This document shows, piece after piece, positions 1 through 8,937 of a DNA stretch of 64,000 bases (positions are counted from its first letter, which is position 1; every line of letters begins with the position of its first letter). The translations under genes and the position numbers were made by a program. Location of the stretch: the NCBI GenBank assembly GCA_025997675.1, contig BNUX01000004.1, positions 1-64,000 of the forward strand, in the 5' to 3' direction. Source of the stretch: Spirochaetia bacterium (GTDB lineage Bacteria > Spirochaetota > Spirochaetia > Treponematales > Breznakiellaceae). The notes below the pieces were generated by a model, which saw only the letters and a list, made by a program, of their open reading frames with translations, had not been told where the DNA came from and did no database searches.

Positions 1-608
1 ACACCGTAATCGGTGAACACCAGGGTAAATGTGGCGAACACCACCGATATGAGCGGCTTGCGTAAATACGGCACGGTGAGCGCAAAGAACCGGTTGATTT
101 TCGGGATGCCAAGCACGGCGGCGGCTTCGTAGGGGGAACCGTCTTCGTATTTAAGAATGTCCGCAAGCATGAGAAAAGCAACGGGGAAGGCATACAACAC
201 CGACCCCATTACAACCCCGCCGAATCCGTAAATCGAATGATGCAGTCCAAACAAACGCGTTAGAATACCGTTGGAACCGAGCAGCAATACTAATCCCATG
301 CCGTGTGAAATTGATGGTATCAACATCGGCAGCGTGACAAACACCGCGGCAATTTCGCGGCAGCGCATATTTGTGCGTACCACAGAGAGCGCAAACACGT
401 ATGCGATGGCGATGGATATAACCGTTGCGACAGCGGCAGCGGCAATTGAATGTGCGAGTGCCTCTGTGAATTGCGCCGAGCCTAGTATACCCGTAATATT
501 TACGTGTACCATCATGCCCAGCATACGCATAAGCGGGAAAATCAGCGCAACGATAAGAAATATACCGATGAGCACTTTTGTAATGCTTAACCCGGTTGTT
601 TTACCCAT
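1..608 (-). CDS. ABC transporter permease (Fe3+/phosphonate/polyamine importer type), 3' end outside window
   Basis: Inner-membrane permease of a binding-protein-dependent importer. The minus-strand frame opens with ATG at 608 and stays open to the window edge, so about 202 residues are seen. It has a hydrophobic N-terminal helix (residues 8-30), further membrane segments, and an EAA-type loop (YEAAAVLGIPKINRFFALTVP) that should contact the ATPase. Its start overlaps the ATPase stop by 8 bp, so the two are translationally coupled. Binding lipoprotein and ATPase lie directly upstream. The substrate cannot be told from the permease; the loop pattern fits the iron/2-aminoethylphosphonate group. 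Confidence 0.85.
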   Translation of the reverse strand, partial: MGKTTGLSITKVLIGIFLIVALIFPLMRMLGMMVHVNITGILGSAQFTEALAHSIAAAAVATVISIAIAYVFALSVVRTNMRCREIAAVFVTLPMLIPSISHGMGLVLLLGSNGILTRLFGLHHSIYGFGGVVMGSVLYAFPVAFLMLADILKYEDGSPYEAAAVLGIPKINRFFALTVPYLRKPLISVVFATFTLVFTDYG

Positions 609-1383
609 TGATATATTTCACCAGGGAATCAATTTTGATTTTGAGGGTGTCACGCACAAATTCGGTGACAAATGCCGTTGCCGGATTCCGGATAATATTT
701 TCGGGTGTATCCAATTGTTGTATTGTTCCTGCATGCAGCACCATAATACGGTCGGAAAGCGCGAAGGCCTCTTCCTGGTCGTGGGTGATGTACACACAGG
801 TCGAATGGAATTTCTTTTGTATGCGCTTAATTTCATCCCGCAGGGATAAACGTATCGCCGCGTCTAACGCCGACATTGGTTCATCGAACAGGATAATTTC
901 GGGATTTAATGCCAATGTGCGCGCAATAGCAACCCGTTGTTGTTGTCCGCCGGACAATTTCCCCGGTTTTTTCCCCGCATGTTCGCTTAAGCCTACCTGT
1001 TCAATAATGTTGAGTGCAATGCTGCGGGCATTTGATTTTAACGCCTTGTTAAAATGCAGCGCGTATTCAACATTGCCGAGCACGGTCATGTTTTGGAACA
1101 AGGCGTAGTTTTGAAACACAATACCCATATTGCGATCCGCCGGCGGAGCCTCTGTAATATCAACGCCATCCTTGAGAATAGTGCCGGATGTGGGACTGAG
1201 CAGCCCAATCAATATACGCAGAATCGTTGTTTTTCCGCACCCCGATGGGCCAAGGATTGATAGAAACTCTCCGTCCTTAACCGTAAAACTCACGTTGTGC
1301 AAAACTTTTTGCCGGTTAAACACCTGTACTAAGTTTTGCACCGTGAGTTTATCGCCGCCGGTATTAGTATTTCCAGCGTTCAA
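601..1383 (-). CDS. ABC transporter ATP-binding protein (FbpC/PotA/PhnT-like)
   Basis: Cytoplasmic ATPase of the importer, 260 residues. Visible motifs are Walker A (GPSGCGKTT, about residues 45-53), Q-loop (FQNYALF), signature LSGGQQQR (about 143), Walker B with catalytic Glu (IILFDEPMSALD) and switch His (ITHDQEEA). The C-terminus is short, without the long TOBE/OB domain of MalK or PotA, closer to short FbpC/PhnT forms. It overlaps the binding-protein gene upstream by 20 bp and the permease gene downstream by 8 bp, so this is one operon. Confidence 0.92.
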   Translation of the reverse strand: MNAGNTNTGGDKLTVQNLVQVFNRQKVLHNVSFTVKDGEFLSILGPSGCGKTTILRILIGLLSPTSGTILKDGVDITEAPPADRNMGIVFQNYALFQNMTVLGNVEYALHFNKALKSNARSIALNIIEQVGLSEHAGKKPGKLSGGQQQRVAIARTLALNPEIILFDEPMSALDAAIRLSLRDEIKRIQKKFHSTCVYITHDQEEAFALSDRIMVLHAGTIQQLDTPENIIRNPATAFVTEFVRDTLKIKIDSLVKYING

Positions 1384-2341
1384 GCAATCGCTCCTTTAGC
1401 GCAAGGTCGTACACGCCGGTCATGTCCGCATAGGGGATGTCCCGGGGATAGTTTGCAATAGTGTTAGGCTGATCAATAAAAATCGGTTCGGGGCAATAAA
1501 GTTCTTTGTCATCCCTCACCAATTTGTCTATTACAAAGGTGAAAACTTCTTTAACCACGGCGCGTGTATCTTTGCCCACAATAATTCCCATGCCGGTGGT
1601 GATGCTCGGTGCGCCTTCGGCAAAAAAAATCATTTCCAGCGGCATACCTTTACTGTTGATTGCCTGGGTCGCGGTCAGGGTCATGCCCAAACCGATGGCA
1701 ACCTCACCTTGAATAAGCGCGTTGACGGGACCGGAGCCGGAGGTGGTAAACTGGAGAATATTATCCGCGAGTTTATCGAAATAATCAAACGCGGCATCTT
1801 CGCCCCATGCGTTAATAAGGGACACTAAAAACATATACCCCGTGCCCGATGTTTTTGGATTCGGCATTGAAATAAGCCGCTTGTACACGGGATTCAATAA
1901 ATCCTGATACGATTCCGGCGCCGGCAAGCCCAGGGAGCTAAGCTTGCCGCGGTTAATCACGATGGCGCCGCTTGATTTATCCCAGGGCAAAAACTTTTTG
2001 CTTCCCGGCACCAGTTCCGGCAAAAAACCGGTGGTATCATAGGAAGAAAGGTCGGCAAGCACATCCTGCAAACCTTCCAAATAGCCCGTTTCAAGATTCA
2101 CAATAATGTCCGCTTCGGTACTCTTCCCCTCGGCTTTAATTTTTGCCGCATGGTTACCGGTGGACAACACCTGTAAATCAATGCGGTACTGCGGAAACCG
2201 GGCTTTAAGCAACTCCTGCATATGCTCGGTGCGGAAATCCTCGGTACTCGTAAAAATGACGACATTGTTGTTGTCCGCTTTCTGGCAGCCCGCAACAAGA
2301 CAGAGCAGACAACCTGCCAATACAGCCATACACTTTTTCAT
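1364..2341 (-). CDS. ABC transporter substrate-binding lipoprotein (AfuA/FbpA/PhnS-like)
   Basis: First gene of the importer operon, 325 residues. The N-terminus is a lipoprotein signal (MKKCMAVLAGCLLCLVAGC; lipobox VAGC, lipidated Cys 19), so the mature protein should be anchored on the periplasmic face of a membrane. The body is a type-2 periplasmic binding fold related to iron and 2-aminoethylphosphonate binders; a segment near residues 158-168 reads PNPKTSGTGYM, a typical ligand-loop region. No clear FbpA-type Tyr-Tyr iron dyad is apparent, so the ligand is unresolved. An AAGGAG ribosome site precedes the ATG, and a strong promoter lies just upstream. Confidence 0.88.
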   Translation of the reverse strand: MKKCMAVLAGCLLCLVAGCQKADNNNVVIFTSTEDFRTEHMQELLKARFPQYRIDLQVLSTGNHAAKIKAEGKSTEADIIVNLETGYLEGLQDVLADLSSYDTTGFLPELVPGSKKFLPWDKSSGAIVINRGKLSSLGLPAPESYQDLLNPVYKRLISMPNPKTSGTGYMFLVSLINAWGEDAAFDYFDKLADNILQFTTSGSGPVNALIQGEVAIGLGMTLTATQAINSKGMPLEMIFFAEGAPSITTGMGIIVGKDTRAVVKEVFTFVIDKLVRDDKELYCPEPIFIDQPNTIANYPRDIPYADMTGVYDLALKERLLERWKY

Positions 2342-2346
2342 GGTAA

Positions 2347-2398
2347 CTCCTTACGTTCAATTTTTAATAAGCATAGCTAAAAATTGAACAAGTGTCAA
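2347..2398 (-). promoter_or_regulatory. Promoter with perfect 12-bp inverted-repeat operator for the ABC importer operon
   Basis: On the minus strand a -35 TTGACA (2393-2398), a 17-bp spacer and a -10 TATGCT (2370-2375) precede the binding-protein gene, with AAGGAG at 2347-2352. Two perfect 12-bp arms, GTTCAATTTTTA (2355-2366) and TAAAAATTGAAC (2378-2389), flank the -10 with an 11-nt centre. A dimeric repressor bound there would block polymerase. The regulator is unknown. Confidence 0.75.
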
Positions 2399-2467
2399 GG
2401 GTTTTTTGGCAGAATTTCGATTTTTTTGTATAAATTTGACTATTTTTCTTGCGGATTGCGAAAAAGT

Positions 2468-2703
2468 AGTGTCAGGGAGCTAAACACTAGTGTCAGGGAG
2501 CCAAACACTAGTGTCAGGGAGCTAAACACCAGTGTCAGAGAGCTTAACACTAGTGTCAGAGAGCTTAACACCAGTGTCAGAGAGCTTAACACCAGTGTCA
2601 GGGAGCTTAACACTGGTGTCAGGGAGCTAAACACTAGTGTCAGGGGGCTAAACACTAGTGTCAGGAGGCTAAACACTAGTGTCAGGGGGCTAAACACTAG
2701 TGT
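2468..2703. repeat. 21-bp tandem repeat array 1 (11 units plus 5 bp)
   Basis: Eleven units of the type AGTGTCAGGGAGCTAAACACT, starting at 2468 and ending at 2698, then AGTGT. Variation is limited to the central bases (gggagct, agagctt, ggaggct). Each unit ends in inverted AGTGT/ACACT, so every junction makes the palindrome ACACTAGTGT. As 21 is divisible by 3, reading frames stay open on both strands; these are probably not genes. The array separates the MNT gene from the importer promoter. Confidence 0.95.
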
Positions 2704-2711
2704 TTAGGGGC

Positions 2712-2729
2712 GATACAGGATTCGGTAAA
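2712..2729. repeat. 18-bp direct repeat, left copy
   Basis: GATACAGGATTCGGTAAA is identical at 2712-2729 and 3542-3559 and brackets the HEPN/MNT gene pair. The right copy forms the last codons of the heptose gene, so this left copy resembles a duplicated gene end. Confidence 0.8.
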
Positions 2730-2759
2730 AATTTTAGTGTAAGATGGCGATGGTTTACC

Positions 2760-3086
2760 TTAAATGAATATTTCTCGTCCTGTTTTCAAAATTTCTTCAA
2801 CAAAGGGATTTCCCCTGTCGAGTTCTGATGTTGGAAAAGCGTTAGGCTCAAGAAGCAGTTTATCATCATATTTCGTTTTTAATAAAAATAGCTGATATAT
2901 CACATCAAGCCGCTGTTTATATTCGAAATCTTTTGAGAAAAAACAGAGGTCTACATCACTCCATTCGTGGGGGTGTCCATTGGCGTATGAACCGTAAAGA
3001 TATACCTTGTCGATAGGCATTTTATCTTTTACGTCGTTGACGTATTGGCGGATTATCTGGTTTACGGTTTCAATGTCAATAGCCAT
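2760..3086 (-). CDS. MNT-type nucleotidyltransferase (antitoxin of HEPN/MNT pair)
   Basis: A 108-residue minimal nucleotidyltransferase. It carries the exact GSX10DXD signature (Gly-Ser near residue 31, then DVD after ten residues), the metal- and nucleotide-binding core of the polymerase-beta fold. In characterised HEPN/MNT pairs (known family) the MNT protein neutralises the HEPN RNase by binding or by AMPylation. The gene overlaps the upstream HEPN gene by 25 bp. It is AT-rich compared with the sugar genes next door. Confidence 0.85.
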   Translation of the reverse strand: MAIDIETVNQIIRQYVNDVKDKMPIDKVYLYGSYANGHPHEWSDVDLCFFSKDFEYKQRLDVIYQLFLLKTKYDDKLLLEPNAFPTSELDRGNPFVEEILKTGREIFI

Positions 3087-3481
3087 TCGAATATCTCCTT
3101 TGTTTTTTTGAGTGTGGTTTTTGCTGCTGTTTTATTAAGTGTACTGCTTAATTTTTCTTTGAATGCCGGATACCTGGTATTAAGATAGTATGTGTTTAGT
3201 AGGGATAAAAAATCTAAGTTTTTTTCATCTACCGGAATAGTCAAATTGGGCATGATTTTAAGGAATATCGCTCTAATATCGTGGATGTGAGGAACTGTAT
3301 CATTTTTGTATAGGGAGAATAAACCTTTGACTAATTTTTCGATTGCTTGTTGGCACATGAAAACAACGTGTAACCAGCGGCCGCTTCTGTACATGATACC
3401 GGCAGATTTAAGGTCGTATTGTGCTATATCAAGCCAATATTCAAACTTTTCTTCGCTGGTCATTTTTTTTGAAGTGTCCAT
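3062..3481 (-). CDS. HEPN-domain protein (putative RNase toxin)
   Basis: A 139-residue, largely helical HEPN protein. The conserved N-terminal pattern is seen: WLDIAQYDLKSA, then RSGRW, then the core FMCQQAIEKLVKGL near residues 46-59. It pairs with the overlapping MNT gene. A canonical C-terminal RX4-6H RNase motif is not obvious; RSGRWLH near residue 32 fits the spacing but not the usual place, so catalytic activity is uncertain. A promoter (TTGTCA, 17 bp, TATACT) ends only 7 nt before the ATG, which suggests a leaderless mRNA. Confidence 0.8.
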   Translation of the reverse strand: MDTSKKMTSEEKFEYWLDIAQYDLKSAGIMYRSGRWLHVVFMCQQAIEKLVKGLFSLYKNDTVPHIHDIRAIFLKIMPNLTIPVDEKNLDFLSLLNTYYLNTRYPAFKEKLSSTLNKTAAKTTLKKTKEIFEWLLTLKP

Positions 3482-3488
3482 GTGAAAA

Positions 3489-3517
3489 AGTATAGTATAT
3501 TTTGTATTTTATGACAA
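3489..3517 (-). promoter_or_regulatory. Promoter of HEPN/MNT pair, leaderless geometry
   Basis: Minus strand -35 TTGTCA (3512-3517), 17-bp spacer, -10 TATACT (3489-3494). The ATG at 3481 lies 7 nt after the -10, so transcription would start at or within a base or two of the start codon; no Shine-Dalgarno sequence is possible. Confidence 0.65.
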
Positions 3518-3535
3518 GAGGAATATACTGTAGGA

Positions 3536-4789
3536 TTACAAGATACAGGATTCGGTAAACTCTTTAAGGTCCCTGAAAACCATGCCGGTATACCCCTTTG
3601 GAACCGCTCCTCCCACCAGTGCCGGCGTGCATCCCGCAGCTGTACCTGCCCCCATATCCCGTGCCGCATCCCCAACCATGTAGGACTGCGATAAATCTAT
3701 GTTGTACTGTGCCGCCGCCTTTAAAATCATCCCCGGCTTAGGCTTCCGGCATTCACAATCTATCTTGTATTCCGGCCGCTCCCCGGGAAATCCCCTGTCG
3801 GGGTGGTGGGGGCAGAAGAATATGTCGTCCACATAGGCGCCTCTCTTGCCCAGTTCGGCTTCCATTTTGTTGTGGATCTCTTCCACGTCTTCAAGCGAAG
3901 CTTCACCCCGGGCAATCACCGGCTGATTGGTAATTACGATGGTCAGATACCCGGCGCTGTTTATCTTCCGTATCGCCTCCGCCGCGCCGTCAATCAGTTC
4001 AAACGCTTCAGGACGGGTAATAAAACCCGTCAATTTATTGATAGTACCATCCCGGTCAAGAAATACCGCTTTTTGACGGCGGGATAAATTGCGTCCTTTG
4101 ACTATACCGTGTTCAATGTCGGAACTAACCTGGGCGTAACGATCCGGTGTCCCCATGTCCTTGATATATTCCGGAGTAGGGTAGGCGTAAATTGTGCCGG
4201 ATGCTATTGAAGGTTTAAGGATGTCACGATCGAGGTCGATCTTTTTTGTAGAGGGCGTAACTGCGGCCAACAATCTTTTCGATAAAATGTGGAGCCCCGC
4301 GTTTACCTGATTTTTGTAATACCGCCGTGTGTCTTCCTTGTTGAGCCATTGGATTACCCGATGGTCCGTATCAGTTACCAGCAGTGCACTGTCGTAGGGA
4401 TGGCTGTTGGGATGAACCGCCAGGGTTGCCCCTGCGTTTTGCCCACGGTGAAATTCAATGAACCGGGAAAAATCAACATCAAAAACAATGTCCCCGTGAA
4501 TCAGGAGAAAATCATCGGAAAGGCTTTCCTGAATTTTGTATAGGGCCCCGGCGGTGCCCAGCGGTTCTGTCTCGGTATAATAGGAGACGGCAGAGCCAAA
4601 ATATTCTTTTATGATATGGCCGAGATGGCCCACAATAATGACAATGTCGGTGAGATTATTCCTTTTAAGACATTCGATCTGATATTCCAGGATTGGTTTA
4701 CCGCAAAGGGGGATCATCGGTTTGGGAATATCGGAAGCAACTGAGGCGATGCGCGTCCCTTTGCCCCCGGCCATGATCACGGTTTTCAT
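3536..4789 (-). CDS. Fused heptose-1-phosphate guanylyltransferase / heptose bisphosphate phosphatase (HddC-GmhB)
   Basis: A bifunctional 417-residue enzyme. Residues 1 to about 235 are a sugar-nucleotide transferase (MAGGKGTRI at 6-14; KPMIPLCGKP; metal-site HGDIVFDVDF). Residues about 240-417 are an HAD-IIIA phosphatase (FLDRDGTIN nucleophile motif; TNQPVIARG; Zn-type CPHHPD...CECRKPKPGM; GDAARDM). The phosphatase would remove the 7-phosphate of heptose bisphosphate and the transferase would make GDP-heptose. GmhA and HddA genes follow upstream in the same operon (4-bp overlap). The last codons contain an 18-bp sequence duplicated at 2712. Confidence 0.88.
   Translation of the reverse strand: MKTVIMAGGKGTRIASVASDIPKPMIPLCGKPILEYQIECLKRNNLTDIVIIVGHLGHIIKEYFGSAVSYYTETEPLGTAGALYKIQESLSDDFLLIHGDIVFDVDFSRFIEFHRGQNAGATLAVHPNSHPYDSALLVTDTDHRVIQWLNKEDTRRYYKNQVNAGLHILSKRLLAAVTPSTKKIDLDRDILKPSIASGTIYAYPTPEYIKDMGTPDRYAQVSSDIEHGIVKGRNLSRRQKAVFLDRDGTINKLTGFITRPEAFELIDGAAEAIRKINSAGYLTIVITNQPVIARGEASLEDVEEIHNKMEAELGKRGAYVDDIFFCPHHPDRGFPGERPEYKIDCECRKPKPGMILKAAAQYNIDLSQSYMVGDAARDMGAGTAAGCTPALVGGAVPKGYTGMVFRDLKEFTESCIL
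3539..3559. repeat. Direct repeat, right copy, at the 3' end of hddC-gmhB
   Basis: The segment 3542-3559 is identical over 18 bp to 2712-2729. The overlapping 15-mer CAAGATACAGGATTC (3539-3553) recurs at 19218-19232 near the 3' end of the unrelated FAD-subunit gene. In both genes it encodes a C-terminal ESCIL peptide. Confidence 0.8.
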
Positions 4790-5415
4790 TTAAAAAAACG
4801 CTCCTCAAGCATAAGACAGAGGGCATGATAAACGGGAAGGTGCAATTCCTGTATCTTGTAGGTTTCTGTTTCCGGTACAACAACGGCAATGTCCGCAATG
4901 CGTGTAAGCGCCCCCCCTGTTCCACCGGTCAGGGCAATAGTTTTCATGTTTTTTGCCTTTGCGGTGATCATGGCGTAGAGTACATTTTTTGCGTTACCGG
5001 AAGTAGAGATCCCCAAAAAAGTATCCCCCGCCGCGCCGTATCCATACACCTGCTGGGCATAGATGATGTGGGCGTCCATATCGTTTATACAGGCGCTTGT
5101 CAGCGCGGTGTGGGCCGATAGGGAAATGGCCGGTAAGCCCTGCTGAATATTTTTTCCGATATACGCCGCATGTTCAGGATCAATGCCGCAGAGTTTTGCG
5201 ATAAAATCATCCCCCAAGGGCCGCTTCTTTACAAAGCCCTTCATCAATTCACCGACAATGTGGTCCGCATCCGCAGCGCTTCCCCCATTACCGGCAACCA
5301 GTAATTTTCCACCGGACTCAAAGGTTTCCGTCAGTTGATGATACATGTTTAAAATAGCGGTTTTGTTTCCGCTTAAGGGTGGATATCGTTCTATCAACTG
5401 TTGTAAATAGTCCAT
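4786..5415 (-). CDS. gmhA: Phosphoheptose isomerase
   Basis: A 209-residue SIS-domain protein, the first enzyme of ADP/GDP-heptose synthesis, converting sedoheptulose 7-phosphate to D-glycero-D-manno-heptose 7-phosphate. The phosphosugar-binding loop [12 protein letters not shown] (about residues 41-52) and the later [11 protein letters not shown] segment are both typical. Length matches the family. It overlaps hddA by 22 bp and the fused hddC-gmhB by 4 bp. The close relative DiaA is a formal alternative, but the kinase and guanylyltransferase neighbours settle the role. Confidence 0.9.
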   Translation of the reverse strand: MDYLQQLIERYPPLSGNKTAILNMYHQLTETFESGGKLLVAGNGGSAADADHIVGELMKGFVKKRPLGDDFIAKLCGIDPEHAAYIGKNIQQGLPAISLSAHTALTSACINDMDAHIIYAQQVYGYGAAGDTFLGISTSGNAKNVLYAMITAKAKNMKTIALTGGTGGALTRIADIAVVVPETETYKIQELHLPVYHALCLMLEERFFK

Positions 5416-6428
5416 GCCTGTGTTCCTATCTCCGTAAAACTGGTAACAATCACCTTCCCCTCTTTTTTCTGTAAAGCCCGGACAAGATTAATCCGGTTAC
5501 CGGGATTACAAAAAATCATCATAAAGCCGCCGCCCCCGGCGCCGGATATTTTAGCGGATTCCGCGCCGTTATCCAGGGCGTACCGGTATAATTCATCAAG
5601 GAAACTGTTTGATATGGATTCGGCAATATTTTTTTTCGCCGCCCATCCCTTAAGCAGGCAGTCGGAAAAGTTTTTCATATCCCCCTTAAGCAGAGCTTCC
5701 TTCATAAAAACCGCCTGATGCTTTAGCTCGTGCATATTTTCAATACTTTTTGTATCATTATTTTTGGTGTTTTCAATTTGATGTTTAATAATATTAGCGC
5801 TTTCCCGTGATACACCGGTATAGAACAGCACCAAAGAAGCTTCAAGTTCGTTGCGTATCCATCGTTTTAAGCGCAGGGGGTTTACAATTACTTTTTCATC
5901 CTGATAAAACTCCATAAAATTAAACCCGCCGAATGTTGCCGCGTACTGATCCTGCTTTCCTCCTGCCAGCCCCAAATCCTCCCGCTCAATCGTATACGCA
6001 AGGGAAGCGATATCATATTCCCCCAGGGGCAAATTGAGCCATTCGGTATAGGCCTTGATGATTGCAACGACCATGGTTGAAGACGACCCCAGGCCGGAAC
6101 CCGCCGGGGCATCAGAATAGGTGGTCATAATAAAGGACAGGGGTTTTCCCTTGTTGAAATCCGCAACGATACGGTTATAGATACCGGTGTGAAGTTTTAA
6201 CGCATTGGAAACCGGCAGAACGCTTTCGGCCTTATATTCCTCCTCCTTTTCAATATCATTTGCGCGGAAGATAATTTTTCCGTTATCCGTAGGCTCAATG
6301 ATGCAATACGCGTACATGTCTATAGTAGCGTTCAGCACATTACCGCCGTAGAGATTGTAGTACGTAGCGATATCGGTGCCGCCCCCGGCCAGACCGAGGC
6401 GAAGGGGGGCTTTGGATCGGACAATCAT
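5394..6428 (-). CDS. hddA: D-glycero-alpha-D-manno-heptose 7-phosphate kinase
   Basis: A 344-residue GHMP kinase. Motif 1 ([13 protein letters not shown], residues 7-19), the ATP loop ([11 protein letters not shown], about 109-119) and motif 3 ([12 protein letters not shown], about 294-305) are intact. With GmhA and the HddC-GmhB fusion this gives all steps from sedoheptulose 7-phosphate to GDP-D-glycero-alpha-D-manno-heptose, a precursor of capsule or S-layer heptose. The family also contains fucose kinases, but the context favours HddA. Confidence 0.87.
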   Translation of the reverse strand: MIVRSKAPLRLGLAGGGTDIATYYNLYGGNVLNATIDMYAYCIIEPTDNGKIIFRANDIEKEEEYKAESVLPVSNALKLHTGIYNRIVADFNKGKPLSFIMTTYSDAPAGSGLGSSSTMVVAIIKAYTEWLNLPLGEYDIASLAYTIEREDLGLAGGKQDQYAATFGGFNFMEFYQDEKVIVNPLRLKRWIRNELEASLVLFYTGVSRESANIIKHQIENTKNNDTKSIENMHELKHQAVFMKEALLKGDMKNFSDCLLKGWAAKKNIAESISNSFLDELYRYALDNGAESAKISGAGGGGFMMIFCNPGNRINLVRALQKKEGKVIVTSFTEIGTQAWTIYNS

Positions 6429-7492
6429 GATCTCTGGTACTCCTTTATTAACGCATACACCTGGGAAGCGGAAGTATCGTAGGAATACTTTTTTAAGACG
6501 GCGCCGGGCGGATCAACCGGTTGCTTTAATAGTTCATCAAGATCAACATCGGTACTAAATGGATCGATATAGTGGGCGGTATTCCCATAGATTTCCGGCA
6601 GGCTTGCGGCGTTAGCAACGACAATTTGTGCCCCGCAGGAAAGCGCCTCAAGGGGAGTCAGGCCGAATCCTTCATAATAGGAGGGCAGGATGAAGGCTTT
6701 GCAGCGTTCCATGAGGGTCTTTACCTGCGCGTCATCAAGATAACCCAGGAGTATGATGTTTTGAGCGGCCATACAGTTCACAATTCCACTATCCTCTGCC
6801 GTAGGAAGGGTTGTTCCGGAGACCACAAACAGGGATTCGGGGTGCTTGACCGCATACTCAATGATCCATTTCATGTTTTTTCGTTTGGAAAGACTGCCAA
6901 GGGAAAAATAAAAGGGCCTTGAAAACAGAACAGGAAACGCGTCAAAGACTGAATGATCCGCATTTACTTTTCCAAAATGGTTCCAACTGCTATAAATAAC
7001 CGTAATACGATCCGGATTTATATGGTAGGTATCCGCGATTTGATCCCTGCTAAAACAAGACACGGTGACAATTCTTTTAGCCTTCCGGGCTATAAGCCGG
7101 TATTGCCATTTATTGTACAAACGCACGATCCTGTCCCAGTGGCTTACAAAATCCTCGGGGAAAAACTCGCAGTATATATCGTGGAGAAAGACAATGCCCG
7201 GTGTCAAAGGGAGGCACGTATTCCCAAAATCAAGGACAAGGTATTTCCGGCGGGTAAAAAGAAAAAACTGCAGGGTCAGAAACTGCCAAAGAATATGGGG
7301 GACAAACTTTTTATAAAGGATAACCTGAAGATTTTTGTATGGGGGGATTTTTTGAATATCGGCGGGAATAATTATTGCAATTTCACCGGGGGCGCTTAGA
7401 GCATCAAGTCTGTTGGTAATCTCATTGGCATACCTTTCAATACCGGTTAGTTTGCGACAAAGAAAATAGCCATTGATTAATATTTTTTTCAT
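6425..7492 (-). CDS. Glycosyltransferase, GT4-like (GT-B fold)
   Basis: A 355-residue cytoplasmic or membrane-associated glycosyltransferase. The C-terminal half shows the donor-site pattern [19 protein letters not shown] (about residues 268-286), a typical GT4 E-x7-E motif; [11 protein letters not shown] (about 196-206) is the usual start of the donor domain. It overlaps hddA by 4 bp, so it may transfer heptose, but the donor is not proven. No signal peptide is present. Confidence 0.88.
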   Translation of the reverse strand: MKKILINGYFLCRKLTGIERYANEITNRLDALSAPGEIAIIIPADIQKIPPYKNLQVILYKKFVPHILWQFLTLQFFLFTRRKYLVLDFGNTCLPLTPGIVFLHDIYCEFFPEDFVSHWDRIVRLYNKWQYRLIARKAKRIVTVSCFSRDQIADTYHINPDRITVIYSSWNHFGKVNADHSVFDAFPVLFSRPFYFSLGSLSKRKNMKWIIEYAVKHPESLFVVSGTTLPTAEDSGIVNCMAAQNIILLGYLDDAQVKTLMERCKAFILPSYYEGFGLTPLEALSCGAQIVVANAASLPEIYGNTAHYIDPFSTDVDLDELLKQPVDPPGAVLKKYSYDTSASQVYALIKEYQRS

Positions 7493-7500
7493 TAATAATA

Positions 7501-8937
7501 TTACCGTTTCTGTGGCAGCAATTTTTGTCTAATTAAAATGATTGTTTCATTTTTTATAATGAGTAAAAATGAAAAGTAAACTATCATGCCAAGGAATATG
7601 GAAATCAAAAGTTGTAAAATGGTCTTGCCGGTAAGAGTCATAACCAAAACAATAACCAGGGACATAATTGCGGAAGCAAGTAAATACTGAATTATATTTT
7701 TACAAAACGATTTCCATATAATTATCTTTCTTGCCATACATATCAGGATAGCGGCGACTAATAATTCCGTACAAAGAGTGGTAATTGCGGCACCGGTTGC
7801 ACCATAAAGGGGGATTAAAATCATATTAAGAACAAAATTAAAAAAAGCGCCAATAGAGAGTGCAATAATTGTCAATTTTTCCTTATTAAGGGGTATGAAC
7901 ATCTGCGCTCCTATTAATGTAGTGATCGATAATAAAAATGTAGTCGGGGTCATGAACTGCATAGCTGGAATTGCGTTTGTGTATTCAATGCCGCTGAATA
8001 CTAAAATTATCGGCTTACTGAGAAAAAAAAGGCCAAATGAAGATGGCACAGCAATACACAGTACTATTACAAGGGCCTTGTTAACCAAATCGTTAAAAAT
8101 TGTATGTTCATTGTTATTAACATGAAAAGACAGCCTGGGCATCAGTACCCCGATTGCGGCGACAATGACCGCCAAAACAATAGTGTTTATTTTTGATGCC
8201 GCTGAATAAAAACCAACTTCGTTGTCATTGGTAATAAATCCAAGTATGGTGGTGCCGAATATTTTATAGATATTGGATATGAACACATAGAAAAAGAGAA
8301 TAAATACCGGCAAAAGATGTTTTTTTAATTCAAGTTTTACTTTTATTCTTAAATTTATAAATTTATGTATATGAATGAAATTATAAATATTTGAACCAAC
8401 GGAAGCAAATATCCCAAATGCGGCATATTGCAGATAGTCGTCTCTTGATTTTACAAAAAGAAATAATAAGAAAAGACTGATAAATTGAACGACAATGGAT
8501 CGTATTGCAATATATTGGTATTCTTCTATTGCCCCAAAAAACCAATCAAACCCAATGATTTTAAAAAATATAACCGAAGAAGAAATCAGCAAAAGTGAAT
8601 GATAATCGTATAACTTGGGGACACTAAAAAAAATAATAAAGAAAATTAAATAAGAAACCGCAGAGGAATAAATGCTTATTATCAGCAATTCCTTTGCAAG
8701 TTTACTCAACCGCTCTTTATTCTTTTGTAGTTTTGCGCCTTCACGAACTCCATAATTGGCAATGCCTAATCCGGCAATCAGGGAGAAATAATTGACGATA
8801 GAATTGGCAAAATTGACTTTTCCTATTCCATCGGGACTTAAAATTCTGGATGCATAGGGAAATGTGATGAGAGGGAACAGGAGCATCATTACATTGCGTA
8901 ATATATTAAACAGGGCATTTTTTTTTAATGAATTCAT
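7501..8937 (-). CDS. Wzx-type oligosaccharide flippase
   Basis: A 478-residue polytopic membrane protein of the MOP/polysaccharide-transport family, with about 12-14 hydrophobic segments. The N-terminus (NILRNVMMLLFPLITFPYAS, residues 10-29) followed by RILSPDGIGKVNFANS is characteristic of O-antigen flippases. It should move undecaprenyl-linked repeat units across the inner membrane. The gene is markedly AT-rich compared with its neighbours, as is common for horizontally exchanged wzx genes. It overlaps the upstream glycosyltransferase by 4 bp. No Wzy polymerase was recognised in the window. Confidence 0.9.
   Translation of the reverse strand: MNSLKKNALFNILRNVMMLLFPLITFPYASRILSPDGIGKVNFANSIVNYFSLIAGLGIANYGVREGAKLQKNKERLSKLAKELLIISIYSSAVSYLIFFIIFFSVPKLYDYHSLLLISSSVIFFKIIGFDWFFGAIEEYQYIAIRSIVVQFISLFLLFLFVKSRDDYLQYAAFGIFASVGSNIYNFIHIHKFINLRIKVKLELKKHLLPVFILFFYVFISNIYKIFGTTILGFITNDNEVGFYSAASKINTIVLAVIVAAIGVLMPRLSFHVNNNEHTIFNDLVNKALVIVLCIAVPSSFGLFFLSKPIILVFSGIEYTNAIPAMQFMTPTTFLLSITTLIGAQMFIPLNKEKLTIIALSIGAFFNFVLNMILIPLYGATGAAITTLCTELLVAAILICMARKIIIWKSFCKNIIQYLLASAIMSLVIVLVMTLTGKTILQLLISIFLGMIVYFSFLLIIKNETIILIRQKLLPQKR

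Noticed and set aside
2468-2703. CRISPR array
   Set aside because: Units are contiguous with no unique spacers, 21 bp is too short for CRISPR repeats plus spacers, and no cas genes are present.
2384-2707. Open frame across array 1 encoding NTSVREL repeats
   Set aside because: The frame is open only because the 21-bp unit is stop-free; the opposite strand is open too, and there is no ribosome site tied to a start.
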